NCBI RefSeq assembly: GCF_030505195.1
Contig: NZ_CP129672.1
Span: forward strand, 62,001 to 126,000
DNA from: Comamonas testosteroni
GTDB lineage: Bacteria; Pseudomonadota; Gammaproteobacteria; Burkholderiales; Burkholderiaceae_C
DNA: 64,000 nt
Direction: 5' to 3'
The first letter of the stretch is position 1. Each line of letters starts with the position of its first letter. Both the position numbers and the translations under genes were made by a program. A model generated the notes under the pieces. The model worked only from the letters and a program-made list of their open reading frames with translations. It was not told where the DNA came from and made no database searches. Below, piece after piece: positions 42,878-52,973 of this stretch.

Positions 42878-43828
42878 ATGCCAGCGATTTCTCAGGCTTT
42901 TCGATGCTTTGACGAGGTGGCGCGCCGAGGTTCGGTGCGCAAGGCCTCGGCGACCCTGCACCTGACCGCAGCAGCGGTCAACCAGCAAATCCTCAATCTC
43001 GAAGCGCAGGTGGGTCAGCCTCTGTTCGACCGGCTGCCCAGAGGCATGCAGCTGACGGTGGCCGGCGAGATCGTGCTGGCAGCAGTCAGGCGAAGCCAGC
43101 GCGACTTTGACAATGCTCTTGCCCAGGTCGAAGACCTGAATGCCTTGCGGCACGGGCATGTAAGCGTGGGTGTACCCCACGCGACGGCCGAATACCTCGT
43201 GCCCCAGGTAATTGCCGCAATGCATCACAGCTATCCCGATATCACCTTCAGCGTGCGTGCCGGAATCGGTGAAGAGCTGCTGCGCCATGTGGCTCAGGGC
43301 GAGATCGATGTGGCCTACTGCCTGCGCCGAACGCCTCCTGCCGGTGTCGAGGAAATGCGCTCCTGGGCCCAGCCCTTGGGCGTGGTGATGGCTCCTGGAC
43401 ACCCTCTGCGCATGCGGCCTCGACTGCTACGCCTGCGTGACTGCCTGGCCTATCCGCTGATCATGATGACTCCCGACATGGAGTTGCGCAGCATGCTCGA
43501 GCGTCTGGGCGACGGTGCACTGAACCGGATCCAGCCGCTGGTGGAAACCAGCAGCATCCCCATGGCCCGGCGCCTGGTGGCAAGCGGCCAGGCACTTGCC
43601 TTCATGCTGCCGGACAATGTGGCGGAAGACATCGCCGCTGAGCGTCTTAGCTGGCGTGCGTTGCACGATGCCGGTTCGCTGCTGCACAGCTGCGCTTATC
43701 AGCGCACCGGCTATGCGATGGCGGCCGCAATGGAAATGTTCCTGACCGAGCTGGAACATGCAGCGGACGAGTTGAAGGCAAACTTTGATACCGGTGTTTC
43801 CTGGTCCATCGGCAATCTTGCCGTTTAA
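42878..43828 (+). CDS. LysR-family regulator divergent from the arylsulfotransferase-like operon
   Basis: A 316-residue regulator with HTH at about 1-62 (ISQAFRCFDEVARRGSVRKA, LHLTAAAVNQQILNLEAQVG) and an effector domain from about 90 (HVSVGVPHATAEYLVPQVIA). The first helix contains a CFDEVARRGS variant. The ATG at 42878 begins the family domain, whereas an upstream ATG adds 14 residues. It faces the arylsulfotransferase-like/Bug pair and is the natural regulator of both. Confidence 0.92.
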   Translation: MPAISQAFRCFDEVARRGSVRKASATLHLTAAAVNQQILNLEAQVGQPLFDRLPRGMQLTVAGEIVLAAVRRSQRDFDNALAQVEDLNALRHGHVSVGVPHATAEYLVPQVIAAMHHSYPDITFSVRAGIGEELLRHVAQGEIDVAYCLRRTPPAGVEEMRSWAQPLGVVMAPGHPLRMRPRLLRLRDCLAYPLIMMTPDMELRSMLERLGDGALNRIQPLVETSSIPMARRLVASGQALAFMLPDNVAEDIAAERLSWRALHDAGSLLHSCAYQRTGYAMAAAMEMFLTELEHAADELKANFDTGVSWSIGNLAV

Positions 43829-44111
43829 CAGCATGGAATCGGCAGGCACCGGATAGGCACTGGCACCTCAACGCCGAGCGGAATGACTTTGCACAATGGA
43901 GCAACACTTCGCAGCACTTCATGAAGCACCGCAGTCATTGCTGCAGATGTTTGCATTCGCAGCAACAGAACTCTTCCAGCTGCAGCATCGTTTCCCGGCT
44001 CGGTCGCAAAGTCTGAGCTCATTGCATGCGGGCATACATGCATTAGGCAATTGGATGACGAGGCATTTCACGTATGCGCAATAGCATGTGGCAAAAAAGG
44101 ATGCAACAGCC

Positions 44112-46325
44112 ATGGTCGATCCCACCAGCACTTCAGCCCCTGAATCCGCTCCTGCACATTCGCGCCTGACACGTCACTGGCTGCGCTGGTCAGCCCTTGC
44201 GATGGCGCTGCTGCTGGCCTTGATTCTGGCGGCGGCACTGCTGATTGCCTTCATGGACTGGAACAAGCTCAAGCCATGGATCAATGAAAAAGTCAGCACT
44301 TCCACGGGCCGCGAATTCGCCATCAATGGCGATCTGCAACTGCAGTGGACCTGGCCACAGCCTCTCGATACCGGCTGGCGTCACTGGGTGCCCGGCGTGG
44401 TGGTACATGCCAGCGACCTGACGCTTTCGCAGCCAGAGGGCTGGCTGGTTCATCAAGCTCCTGAAAAATCCGATGGCAAACAGCCGGTATTGCCTGCGGC
44501 GCCCAAGGAACTCAACACCGGTCGCCTGCCCGGGCAAGGCCAGGCAGCGAACGAAAAAAAGACGGCTTCAGATGACGAGGACGCCATTGCCGATGCCGGC
44601 CGGCAACCGCCCGAGCGCGATGCCCGCACCATGATCACCGCAGCAAAAGCAACGGCCAGCCTGCGCCTTTGGCCACTATTGGCGCGCCATGTGCAACTCG
44701 ACTCCTTGCTGTTGCAGGCTCCGGATATGGTGCTGGCCCGCAACGACAAGGGCGAGAACAACTGGACATTTGACAAGCCCGCAAGCAGCGGACCGAAGTG
44801 GAGTTTTGACATAGGCCAGCTGCGCATCAGCGACGGCGTTCTGGGCTGGTCCGACGCCATCAAGAACATGGCCGTGCGCGCCCGTATCGACACGCTGCGT
44901 AGACCGGTCAATGCTGATCAACCTTATGGCCTGCGCTTTGGCCTCGCTGGCTATCTGCACCAAGGCAAGAGCCGCGCGCAAATTCAGGCCCAGGGTCTGG
45001 CGGGACCGGTACTGGATCTGCGCCACGACAGGCTGCGCTTTCCGCTGCGCATATCGGCCAGGGCCGGCAGCCTGCAAGCCTTTGCGGAGGGGATCCTCGA
45101 TAATCCCAAGGCACTGGATGGACTGGACTTTCAAGTTCAGGTGCGCGGCAAGAGCATGGCCGATCTGTTCGAGCTCAGCGGCTTGCTGCTGCCCGCCACT
45201 CCGCCGTTCGAGACCAACGGCCGTCTGATCGGCAGCCTAGCGCCGGGCAAGGCCGTCTGGCAGTACGAAAAGTTTCAGGGCAAGCTGGGTCAGAGCGATT
45301 TGCGTGGCGATCTCCAATACCGCTCCGCCCAGCCTCGGCCAAAGCTGACGGCACAGCTGCACTCCAAACAACTGCGACTGGTGGATCTGGGACCGGTCAT
45401 AGGCGCAGCCCCGTCCAGCAGCCCCGACAAGCCCCAACCCGTCAACGGCAAGGTACTGCCACAAGTCCGGTTCCAGACCGATAACTGGGACAAGATGGAT
45501 CTCGACCTGCGCTATGAAAGCAGCCATATTCTGCGGCCCGAAGCTCTGCCCCTGCAAAACCTCAGCGTGCATGCGCTGCTGGACAACGGCAGACTCACCC
45601 TCTCGCCACTGAAGTTCGGCCTCGCCGAAGGCTCGCTGAATATCGATGCGAGCGTGGACAGCCATGCCAAGCCCGTTGCTGCCAAACTCAACGCACAGGT
45701 GCAGTCGCTCAAGCTCTCCGCCCTGTTTCCCACGATTGAAAAGATGAAAAAAAGCCTGGGCCGGCTCGATGGCGCAGTCGCGCTCACCGGACAGGGCGAG
45801 TCGCTGGCACAGTGGCTGGGCACGGGCAATGGCTCGCTACGCCTGTTTGTACGCGATGGCACTTTCAGCGCGCAACTGCTGGACCTGGCGGGGCTGAACG
45901 TAGGCTCCATTGTCATCGCCAAGCTGTTTGGCAGCGACAAGGAAGTTCAGCTGCGCTGTGCCGTGGCCGACTTCAATGTGCAACAAGGCATTGCCCGCCC
46001 ACGCATGGCCAAGCTGGCCACCACAGAAGCCGTTGTTGAGGCCACGGGCGAGATCAATCTGGCGCAGGAACAGCTCAATCTGCGCATCGTCCCCGAATCG
46101 CTGAAGTGGAAGTTCTTTTCGTTGCGCACGCCACTTTATGTGCGCGGCAGCTTTCCCAAGCCCGATGTGGGCCTGGAGCCCGGCCCACTGGCAGCCCGCG
46201 CCGGAGCTGCAGTGGCTGCTGCCGTTTTTGCACCAGCGGCACTGGCTTTGGTACCGCTGACCGTACCTGCCGCTGACGACGATGTGAACTGCAAGCAGTT
46301 GCTGGCTCAAGTACGCAACCGCTAA
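44112..46325 (+). CDS. AsmA-family protein
   Basis: A 737-residue inner-membrane protein with a single N-terminal transmembrane helix (about 27-50: ALAMALLLALILAAALLIAF) and a large periplasmic domain. The family AsmA opening WNKLKPWINEKVSTSTGREF is at about 50-69, followed by INGDLQLQWTWPQP. A charged low-complexity insertion (about 125-175: PEKSDGKQPVLPAAPKELNT...) interrupts the first domain. The AsmA_2 region near the C-terminus shows NVGSIVIAKLFGSDKEVQLR and PRMAKLATTEAVVEATGEIN. AsmA-like proteins act in outer-membrane lipid transport. The start at 44112 follows AAGGA; a GTG at 44088 is possible. Confidence 0.9.
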   Translation: MVDPTSTSAPESAPAHSRLTRHWLRWSALAMALLLALILAAALLIAFMDWNKLKPWINEKVSTSTGREFAINGDLQLQWTWPQPLDTGWRHWVPGVVVHASDLTLSQPEGWLVHQAPEKSDGKQPVLPAAPKELNTGRLPGQGQAANEKKTASDDEDAIADAGRQPPERDARTMITAAKATASLRLWPLLARHVQLDSLLLQAPDMVLARNDKGENNWTFDKPASSGPKWSFDIGQLRISDGVLGWSDAIKNMAVRARIDTLRRPVNADQPYGLRFGLAGYLHQGKSRAQIQAQGLAGPVLDLRHDRLRFPLRISARAGSLQAFAEGILDNPKALDGLDFQVQVRGKSMADLFELSGLLLPATPPFETNGRLIGSLAPGKAVWQYEKFQGKLGQSDLRGDLQYRSAQPRPKLTAQLHSKQLRLVDLGPVIGAAPSSSPDKPQPVNGKVLPQVRFQTDNWDKMDLDLRYESSHILRPEALPLQNLSVHALLDNGRLTLSPLKFGLAEGSLNIDASVDSHAKPVAAKLNAQVQSLKLSALFPTIEKMKKSLGRLDGAVALTGQGESLAQWLGTGNGSLRLFVRDGTFSAQLLDLAGLNVGSIVIAKLFGSDKEVQLRCAVADFNVQQGIARPRMAKLATTEAVVEATGEINLAQEQLNLRIVPESLKWKFFSLRTPLYVRGSFPKPDVGLEPGPLAARAGAAVAAAVFAPAALALVPLTVPAADDDVNCKQLLAQVRNR

Positions 46326-46508
46326 TACGGGCAAGCAGCTCACAGCCCGATCTCAGCATCTAGTCCTGGCACACTGCAAAGAATGCAGGCAGCCGCCCGG
46401 ACGGAATATGGCGGAAGTGCCTCACACCATATTTCATGTCTCGGAGATCAGCAAAGCAGAAGCGGCAACCGCAAGCCCTTCAGCCCGGATTGCGGCAGCG
46501 TCACGGAA

Positions 46509-48068
46509 TCAGGCGCTCTTGAGGCGGAAGACGCTGACCATCCGTGACAGATCACTGGTCTGCTGCTGCATGGATTGGGCTGCAGCCGTGGACTCTTCCA
46601 CCAAGGCCGCATTCTGCTGGGTCACCAGATCCATCTCGGCCACGGCACGGTTGATCTGCTCGATGCCGCTGGTCTGTTCTTGGCTGGCGGCAGTGATCTC
46701 GCCCATGATGTCCGTCACGCGCTGCACGCTGCTGACGATTTCGTCCATGGTCTGACCGGCCTGGCTGACCTGCTCACTGCCCTCTTCCACCTTGGTGACC
46801 GACGCCTGGATCAGCAGCTTGATTTCCTTGGCTGCTTCAGCGCTGCGACCGGCCAGAGAGCGCACTTCCGATGCCACGACAGCAAAGCCACGGCCTTGTT
46901 CACCGGCACGGGCCGCTTCCACGGCGGCGTTCAGCGCCAGGATATTGGTCTGAAAGGCAATGCTGTCGATCACGCCGATGATGTCGGAGATCTTGCGCGA
47001 TGAGTGGCTGATGGCGCCCATGGTCTCCACCACCTGCGACACCACCATACCTCCTTTGACGGCCACATCGGAGGCCGACAGGGCGAGCTGATTGGCCTGA
47101 CTGGCGTTATCGGCATTTTGCTTGACGGTGGAAGTCAGCTGCTCCATGGATGCAGCCGTCTGCTGCAAGGAGCTGGCCTGCTCTTCCGTGCGCGCAGACA
47201 GGTCATGGTTGCCCGCTGCAATCTGGCCCGACGCTGTGGCAATGCTGTCCGTGCCCTGACGCACCTGTCCCACCAGCCTATCCAGGCTGGCATTCATATC
47301 GTGCAAGGCCTGCATGAGCTGCCCGGTTTCATCGCTGCTGTTGACTTGGATCTGTGCCGTGAGATCACCATCGGCGACGCGGCGGGCCACGCCGACAGCA
47401 TGCTTGAGCGGAGCAGTGATGCCTTGCGTAAGACGCCAGGCGCTGACGGTGCCGATGGCCAGGGCCAGCAAGGCCAGAACCAGAAAGTACGTCCTGCTGC
47501 TGCTCTCGATCTGCTCCACCTCTGCCGCCTTGGCGTCGAGGCTGGCGCGCTGCAGATTCAGCAGCTCTCCCAAGAGCTTCAGATAACCCTGGGCGGCCGG
47601 TACATAGCTGTTGATCAGCGTGGACTCAGCCTCTTCGGCCATGCCGTCGGCCTTGAGCTGGCTGACCTTGTCGCGGCTGGCGATATAGGTCTTTCGCACC
47701 TGCATGACCCTGTCCAGGATCTCGCGCTCCGCAGGCTCGGATATCAGGGGCTCGATCTGCTTGAGCACATTGGCCGTGCTCTTGGTGGTGGCGGCCGCAT
47801 CCGCCGCCAGAAACTGCACCAGACTTGCGTCGCTGCTCTTGGCGATGGCTGTGGTGCGCGCCACGGCCACGCTGACATTGCTGTTCCAGTCGCTGATCAG
47901 GCGCTCCTTGGTCAGCGGCTCCTGCATCATCTGCTGCGTGGCCTTGCCCACCAAGTGCAGCTGCCAGATGCCGATAACCGTGATCACCACAGCAAACGCC
48001 AACACCACTGCGAACCCCAGGCCCAGTCGGGCACCAATGTTCAGCTTGGTCAATCTCATCGCTTTCAT
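46509..48068 (-). CDS. Methyl-accepting chemotaxis protein
   Basis: A 519-residue receptor. First transmembrane helix at about 13-35 ([20 protein letters not shown]), a four-helix-bundle-type periplasmic sensor (about 36-190: [20 protein letters not shown]...), second helix at about 190-210 ([18 protein letters not shown]), HAMP (about 211-265), then the signalling domain with the conserved hairpin [20 protein letters not shown] and [20 protein letters not shown]. The ligand domain is the 4HB_MCP type, which often senses small acids or amino acids. Several ATGs (48077, 48068, 48059) are possible starts. No C-terminal pentapeptide for CheR binding is seen. Confidence 0.95.
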   Translation of the reverse strand: MKAMRLTKLNIGARLGLGFAVVLAFAVVITVIGIWQLHLVGKATQQMMQEPLTKERLISDWNSNVSVAVARTTAIAKSSDASLVQFLAADAAATTKSTANVLKQIEPLISEPAEREILDRVMQVRKTYIASRDKVSQLKADGMAEEAESTLINSYVPAAQGYLKLLGELLNLQRASLDAKAAEVEQIESSSRTYFLVLALLALAIGTVSAWRLTQGITAPLKHAVGVARRVADGDLTAQIQVNSSDETGQLMQALHDMNASLDRLVGQVRQGTDSIATASGQIAAGNHDLSARTEEQASSLQQTAASMEQLTSTVKQNADNASQANQLALSASDVAVKGGMVVSQVVETMGAISHSSRKISDIIGVIDSIAFQTNILALNAAVEAARAGEQGRGFAVVASEVRSLAGRSAEAAKEIKLLIQASVTKVEEGSEQVSQAGQTMDEIVSSVQRVTDIMGEITAASQEQTSGIEQINRAVAEMDLVTQQNAALVEESTAAAQSMQQQTSDLSRMVSVFRLKSA

Positions 48069-48265
48069 CCATTCCATATAAAAGTAAATAGCCGGCAAAG
48101 CAGCCACTCCGATACATGAAATGGGGGCCGATCCGGCAATGCAGCTTGCCGCGTCACTCGCTTAGCGCAATTCGCAACACAATGTAATTAGTATTATCTA
48201 GCGTTTACGCCCCTGGATTGAGCGACCCCGGCCTCTGCCGGCGCAGCAAAAGGCCTTTATCTACG

Positions 48266-48305
48266 CAAAAAACGCCAAAGTGACGCGAAATGCTCACTTT
48301 GGCGT
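48266..48305 (-). terminator. Intrinsic terminator of the eight-gene catabolic operon
   Basis: On the minus strand ACGCCAAAGTGA (48305-48294) pairs with TCACTTTGGCGT (48283-48272) with a 10-base loop, and a TTTTTT run follows at 48272-48267. It begins 18 bases after the enoyl-CoA hydratase stop. Confidence 0.92.
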
Positions 48306-48323
48306 GTCTGCGCTCGAGCCTAC

Positions 48324-49112
48324 TTAGGCGAAACGTGGCGCGCGCTTCTCGATAAAAGCCGTCACGGCCTCGCGATGATCCGCAGTCTTATGGGCTATCG
48401 CCTGATAGCCTGCCGACATTTCCAGCAGCGATGCCAAAGTGGAGTTTTGGCCCTCGCGCAGCAAGCGCTTGGTCATGCGCATCACCACGCCCGGATTGGC
48501 CGCAATCTTGAGCGCCAATGCCCTGGCAGCCGGCAGCAGCTCGTCGGCCGCCACCACCTGGCTCACGAGACCGCAGGCCAGGGCCTGGGCCGCGCTGATC
48601 GCCTCACCCGTGAAAGCCATTTCGCTGGCCTTAGACAGGCCGACCACACGCGGTAGCAACCAGGCCCCACCATCACCAGGAACAATGCCCACGCGCACAA
48701 AGCTTTCCGCGAAGCTGGCATTCTCCGAGGCAATCCGGATATCGCACATGCAGCTCAGATCCAGACCTGCGCCAATGGCCGGTCCGTTGACGGCGCAGAT
48801 CACGGGAACATCCAGCTGGTAGAGGGCATTCGGAATCTGCTGAATGCCCTGGCGATATTCCTCGCGAATCAGGTCCGGCGTGAGTGCATCGTCGAAATAG
48901 CGCTTCATGTCCTTGACATTGCCGCCGGAGCTGAAAATGGGCCCGGCCCCGGTGAGGATCAGCACCTTCACGCTCGCGTCCTGGCGCACTTCTGCGCAGA
49001 GCTGCACGAATTCCGCCACCGCCGTATTGCCGGTCAGCGCATTGCGGGTCTCGCGCTGATTCATGGTGACGGTCAAGATACCGCCATCGCGTTCAATGTT
49101 CAGAAATGCCAT
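48324..49112 (-). CDS. Enoyl-CoA hydratase/isomerase family protein, last gene of the operon
   Basis: A 262-residue crotonase. Oxyanion-hole segments are GAGPIFSSGGNVKDM near residues 55-69 and NGPAIGAGLDLSCMCDIRIA near 110-129; FAESFVRVGIVPGDGGAWLL carries the catalytic-residue region. It likely hydrates an enoyl-CoA formed by the two upstream acyl-CoA dehydrogenases. It starts 30 bases after the neighbouring dehydrogenase gene and is followed by a strong terminator. Confidence 0.94.
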   Translation of the reverse strand: MAFLNIERDGGILTVTMNQRETRNALTGNTAVAEFVQLCAEVRQDASVKVLILTGAGPIFSSGGNVKDMKRYFDDALTPDLIREEYRQGIQQIPNALYQLDVPVICAVNGPAIGAGLDLSCMCDIRIASENASFAESFVRVGIVPGDGGAWLLPRVVGLSKASEMAFTGEAISAAQALACGLVSQVVAADELLPAARALALKIAANPGVVMRMTKRLLREGQNSTLASLLEMSAGYQAIAHKTADHREAVTAFIEKRAPRFA

Positions 49113-49142
49113 GTTCCAGGTCTCCGTCGTTGTTGAGTTGCT

Positions 49143-50180
49143 TCAAGCCAGGACCTCGACATCGGTGATCCGTCGAATCAGATCCAGTGTCATGCCCTCA
49201 TGCGTCATCAGGGCCTGTCCGGCCAATGCCTGCCAATAGCCTTCGCTGCCGGCCGTCAGGCGCCATGCATGCAATCTGCGGGTAAACAGCTGCAGGTCAT
49301 ATTCCTCTGTGAAGCCAATCGCGCCATGAATCGCATGCGCAAGCTCCGTGACCACCGGAGCCGCCTCGCTGCAGCGAGCCTTGGCGACCGCCACACGCAA
49401 ACTGTCGGGCACGATGCCGTCACCGCTGCAACCGAGCTGGGCCGCCATGCGGGCGGCAAAAACATGCTCGCTCATGACTGCCAACTGGTGCTGGATCGCC
49501 TGGAACTTCCCGATAGCACGTCCAAACTGCTGACGCTCGTTCGCATATTGCAAGCTACGCTGGAACACCTCGCGCATGGCCCCCGCCATTTGCGCGGCCA
49601 CCACGGCGGCCTGCAGGCTCCGGGCATCGAATTGCGGCCCGGGGCGGATGACGCCGGCGGCCCGCAACTGCTCTGATGACCAGCTCAGCGATGCGTCCAG
49701 CGCCAGAGCGTGCGGCGCAAGCCTAGCCTGTGACACGCTCAGCAGATGCCAGACCCCGGCTTCTTCTTGCACTTGAACCAGCACCGAGTCCGCGACTTGC
49801 CCGCCTCGCACCAGCGCGCAATGCAACCCGCCATCTACCTGCACCGCACCCTGCGCCAGCGCGATGCTGCCAGCCGGGCAGGCCATATTCGCCTGCGCCA
49901 ACAAAGCCCGAGCTAGCATGGTCCCTCCCAGAGGCAGAGGCAGGGCGTGGGCACCACATTGCTCCAGCACTCCAAACATCTCGCCCAGGCCCAGACCGGC
50001 GCCGCCCTCTGCTTCGGCCAGCAAGGCATCGGCCAAACCGGTTTCCTCCAACTTCTGCCATAGCCTGGCGACGACCACTGAGCGGCTGCCAGCGCTCTCG
50101 ATCCCACGAATCACCTGAGGGGTGCAGCAGTCTGCCAGCACCTTGCGCGCGGCATCTGCAAACAAATCGTTATTGCTCAT
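49143..50180 (-). CDS. Acyl-CoA dehydrogenase, smaller partner
   Basis: A 345-residue flavoprotein, shorter and less conserved than the next gene upstream. Seen: LFADAARKVLADC at the start, ALLAEAEGGAGLGLGEMFGV near 53-72, a middle beta domain that lacks the usual FAD-contact Trp/Thr motif, and a C-terminal QRSLQYANERQQFGRAIGKF with AIQHQLAVMSEHVFAARMAA. The terminal EEYDLQLFTRRLHAWRL ends the helical domain. It likely forms a heteromeric dehydrogenase with the 385-residue neighbour, 14 bases upstream, as in some steroid and aryl-acid pathways. This partnership is inferred from the pairing. Confidence 0.9.
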   Translation of the reverse strand: MSNNDLFADAARKVLADCCTPQVIRGIESAGSRSVVVARLWQKLEETGLADALLAEAEGGAGLGLGEMFGVLEQCGAHALPLPLGGTMLARALLAQANMACPAGSIALAQGAVQVDGGLHCALVRGGQVADSVLVQVQEEAGVWHLLSVSQARLAPHALALDASLSWSSEQLRAAGVIRPGPQFDARSLQAAVVAAQMAGAMREVFQRSLQYANERQQFGRAIGKFQAIQHQLAVMSEHVFAARMAAQLGCSGDGIVPDSLRVAVAKARCSEAAPVVTELAHAIHGAIGFTEEYDLQLFTRRLHAWRLTAGSEGYWQALAGQALMTHEGMTLDLIRRITDVEVLA

Positions 50181-50194
50181 GAACTTGTCTCCGA

Positions 50195-51352
50195 TCAGCG
50201 CAAACCCAGGCCACGGGCGATCATGCCGCGCAGAATGTCACGCGTGCCACCGCGCAAGGAAAACGAGGGAGATGCTTCGGTGACGTACTTGAGCGTCAGC
50301 AGCAGCTCCACCGGAACATCCTCGGCCGGTCGGGCAAACAGCTCCTCGGCAATGGCAGCCGGGATCATCTGCTCCAGTGTCGTGCCCAATTCCTTGACCA
50401 GCGCGGCTTCGACAGCAGGACTTGCTCCCTGAGTCAGCTTCTGCTGCACGGATACCGACATCGCGCGCAGCGGTGCCAGTTGTGTCAGCACCTTTCCCGC
50501 AAGCCGCATGCCGGACTCGGTGCGTCCCTGCGGCGTGCGCGCATACTGCAGCCATTGATCGAACAGCACGATGCTGGAGAACAGGCGCTCCGGGCCGCTG
50601 CGCTCGAAAGCGAGTTCGGCAGTAGCCTGTTCCCAGCCTTGACCTTCGGCACCGATCAATGCATCGGCAGACAGTTGCACATTCTCGAAAAAGACCTCGC
50701 AGAAATGGCTGTCGCCCGATAGATCCTGGATGGGACGCACCGTCACACCGGGCAATGCCAGATCCACGATGACTTGCGACAAGCCCTGGTGACGGTCCTC
50801 GGCACTGCCGGAGGTTCGCACCAGAGCAATCATGTACTGGCAGTGATGCGCGTTGGTGGTCCAGATCTTCTGACCATTGAGCAAAAAACCCTGCTCGTTG
50901 GGAACCGCTCTTGTCCTCACGCTTGCCAGATCCGAACCAGCATTGGGCTCGCTCATGCCGATACAGAAAAATACTTCGCCCCGGCAGACTCTCGGAATGT
51001 AGAACTGCTTTTGCGCTTCCGTACCGTATTTGAGGATCAGCGGCGCACTCTGGCGGTCGGCAATCCAGTGCGAGCCCACAGGCGCACCGTAGTTCAAGCA
51101 TTCCTCCACCAGCACATAGCGAGCGAACGCGCTGCGCTCGCCACCGCCATAAGCCTTGGGCAAGGTCATGCCGATCCAGCCCTTTTCACCCAGCTTGCGG
51201 CTGAGGGCCGGGTCATACCCGCTCCAGGATTTGGCGCGGACATGCGCAGGAATGTCTTTGACTGCGTCCTGCAGAAAAGCACGCACCTCGGCGCGCAGTG
51301 CCTCACCTTCGGGCGGGATGCCTGTCAGGCTCAGTCCATCGAGAATGGTCAT
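50195..51352 (-). CDS. Acyl-CoA dehydrogenase, larger partner
   Basis: A 385-residue flavoprotein that would introduce a double bond alpha,beta to a CoA thioester. Motifs: GWIGMTLPKAYGGGERSAFA near residues 58-77, IGMSEPNAGSDLASVRTRAV near 132-151, then WTTNAHHCQYMIALVRTSGS and the catalytic region ELAFERSGPERLFSSI with Glu near residue 253. It ends with GGTRDILRGMIARGLGLR. It sits 14 bases from both the Bug gene and the smaller dehydrogenase gene. Confidence 0.94.
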   Translation of the reverse strand: MTILDGLSLTGIPPEGEALRAEVRAFLQDAVKDIPAHVRAKSWSGYDPALSRKLGEKGWIGMTLPKAYGGGERSAFARYVLVEECLNYGAPVGSHWIADRQSAPLILKYGTEAQKQFYIPRVCRGEVFFCIGMSEPNAGSDLASVRTRAVPNEQGFLLNGQKIWTTNAHHCQYMIALVRTSGSAEDRHQGLSQVIVDLALPGVTVRPIQDLSGDSHFCEVFFENVQLSADALIGAEGQGWEQATAELAFERSGPERLFSSIVLFDQWLQYARTPQGRTESGMRLAGKVLTQLAPLRAMSVSVQQKLTQGASPAVEAALVKELGTTLEQMIPAAIAEELFARPAEDVPVELLLTLKYVTEASPSFSLRGGTRDILRGMIARGLGLR

Positions 51353-51366
51353 CGTCTTGCTTTCTC

Positions 51367-52359
51367 TCAGTCCAGGGACACGCCCGTGCTTTTGACAACG
51401 CCAGCCCAGCGCTTGATTTCACTCTGGATGTAGTCACCATACGCTTTGGGCGTAGACCCCAGCGGCTCCGCTCCCTGCACGCGCAGCTTCTCCAGCACAC
51501 CCGGGTCCTTGAGTGCCTGCATCAGCTCGGCATTCAGGCGTTCCACGACTGCAACAGGTGTTTTTGCGGGCACCATCACGCCTTGCCAGGCTCCGGCCTC
51601 GAAACCGGCCATGCCGCTTTCGGCCAGCGTAGGGGCATTCGGGAAATTGGGAATCCGCCCTGCCGTGCTGACGGCCAGCAGCCGAAGCCTGCCATCCTTG
51701 ATGAAAGGTGCCACCGAATTGATGGTGTCGGTCATGAAATCTATCTGGCCTGCCACCAGATCAACATCGGCAGGGGCACTGCCTTTGTAAGGCACATGAC
51801 TTGCATCCATGTTGTAGTGCTGCACCACCTGAAAAGCCGCCAGATGCGTGACATTTCCGTTGCCAGCCGAGCCGTAGGAGAGCTTGCCTTTGTGGTCCTG
51901 TGCGTACTTCACAAGCTCCTGCACGGTGTTGGCAGGCACCTTGGGATTGACGACAAGCCCCAGCGGCACCACCGCCGTCAAGGCCACCGGGCGCAGGTCC
52001 CTGGTCACGTCATAGCTCATCTTCTTGTAGAGCGACAAGCTGAGCGCGATCGAGGAGGTGTTGTAGAGCACGGTATAGCCGTCGGCCGGTGCCTTGGCCA
52101 CCAGCGCATTGCCGATGTTGCCGTTGGCACCAGGCCGGTTGTCCACGATGACCGACTGCCCCAGTTGCTGGCCTAGCTGCTGCGCCAGCACCCGTGCCAC
52201 CATGTCCGTCGGACCGCCGGGCGGGAAAGGGACGATCAGCGTGATCGGCTTGCTGGGCCAGGTGTCCTGCGCCTGCGCCGCACCACATACGGCCAGCGCG
52301 GCAACGGCCGGCGCGGCAACGGCGAGCAGCGACGAGCGACGTGAAAATCGATAACTCAT
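51367..52359 (-). CDS. Bug-family TTT receptor, second in the catabolic operon
   Basis: A 330-residue exported binding protein. Signal: MSYRFSRRSSLLAVAAPAVA..., with a Sec- or Tat-type signal (RR at residues 7-8). Bug motifs: ITLIVPFPPGGPTDMVARVL near 39-58, VDNRPGANGNIGNALVAKAP, and DGYTVLYNTSSIALS. The two TctA/TctB membrane genes are missing here, as is usual for Bug clusters in this family, so it must share a transporter encoded elsewhere or act as a sensor. Confidence 0.94.
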   Translation of the reverse strand: MSYRFSRRSSLLAVAAPAVAALAVCGAAQAQDTWPSKPITLIVPFPPGGPTDMVARVLAQQLGQQLGQSVIVDNRPGANGNIGNALVAKAPADGYTVLYNTSSIALSLSLYKKMSYDVTRDLRPVALTAVVPLGLVVNPKVPANTVQELVKYAQDHKGKLSYGSAGNGNVTHLAAFQVVQHYNMDASHVPYKGSAPADVDLVAGQIDFMTDTINSVAPFIKDGRLRLLAVSTAGRIPNFPNAPTLAESGMAGFEAGAWQGVMVPAKTPVAVVERLNAELMQALKDPGVLEKLRVQGAEPLGSTPKAYGDYIQSEIKRWAGVVKSTGVSLD

Positions 52360-52438
52360 CTTGTGTCTCCTGTAGTTCTCTCATCTAGGCGCACAGGGAA
52401 GTGCGCACCGGTGCAACGGCATCCGCGGCAGCGCGGAC

Positions 52439-52948
52439 CTAAGCTCCACGGCCGGCCAGCAGGCGCACGGCGGTATAGACCATCACCTGCTGCCGACGCT
52501 GGTTGTAGACCTCGATCCGCGAGCTCAGCACCGCGCGACCGCCCTTGCTCGTTGGCTTGATGTCGATCACTTCGACCAGCGCCTCGATGGTGTCGCCCAC
52601 CACCACAGGAGCCAGAATCTTCTGGTGCAGCTCGAGCATGGCCAGACCCGTGCCCTGGATCATGCTTTGCAGGATGAAGCCTTCGATCAAGGTATAGGTG
52701 AGCGCGCCCGGCACCGGGCGGCCCTGAATAGCGCCGCCGTCGTAGCCGTCCTCGATGAAGATCGCCTCGAGCATGCCCGTGGTGTTGATGAAATTGACCA
52801 GATCGGTCTCTGTCACCGTACGGCGAAAGGTGCGCAGTTGCTGGCCTACTCGCAGGTCCTGCCAGACAAAACCCTGGCCCATGCGCGGCGTGTCTGTCAG
52901 CGCCGCGGCACGGTTTTCAGTAGAAGAAATCAAATTGCTCGCGTTCAT
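52439..52948 (-). CDS. MaoC-family hotdog-fold dehydratase
   Basis: A 169-residue protein with a single hotdog domain. The pattern is DLRVGQQLRTFRRTVTETDL near 30-49, VNFINTTGMLEAIFIEDGYD, then RPVPGALTYTLIEGFILQSM and a GDTIEALVEVIDIKPTSKGG core. The typical D/H catalytic dyad is not evident at its usual place (NFINTTGM instead of D-x4-H), so hydratase activity is uncertain. It lies 25 bases after a CoA-transferase gene in the same operon. Confidence 0.88.
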   Translation of the reverse strand: MNASNLISSTENRAAALTDTPRMGQGFVWQDLRVGQQLRTFRRTVTETDLVNFINTTGMLEAIFIEDGYDGGAIQGRPVPGALTYTLIEGFILQSMIQGTGLAMLELHQKILAPVVVGDTIEALVEVIDIKPTSKGGRAVLSSRIEVYNQRRQQVMVYTAVRLLAGRGA

Positions 52949-52973
52949 TCTGTCTCCGCTTCATGCTGTTTAT

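Noticed and set aside
48108..48265. Flagellar sigma-28 promoter upstream of the chemoreceptor
   Set aside because: A TAAG and a GCCGGAT element are present but spaced 23 bases apart, too far for the consensus spacing of about 15.
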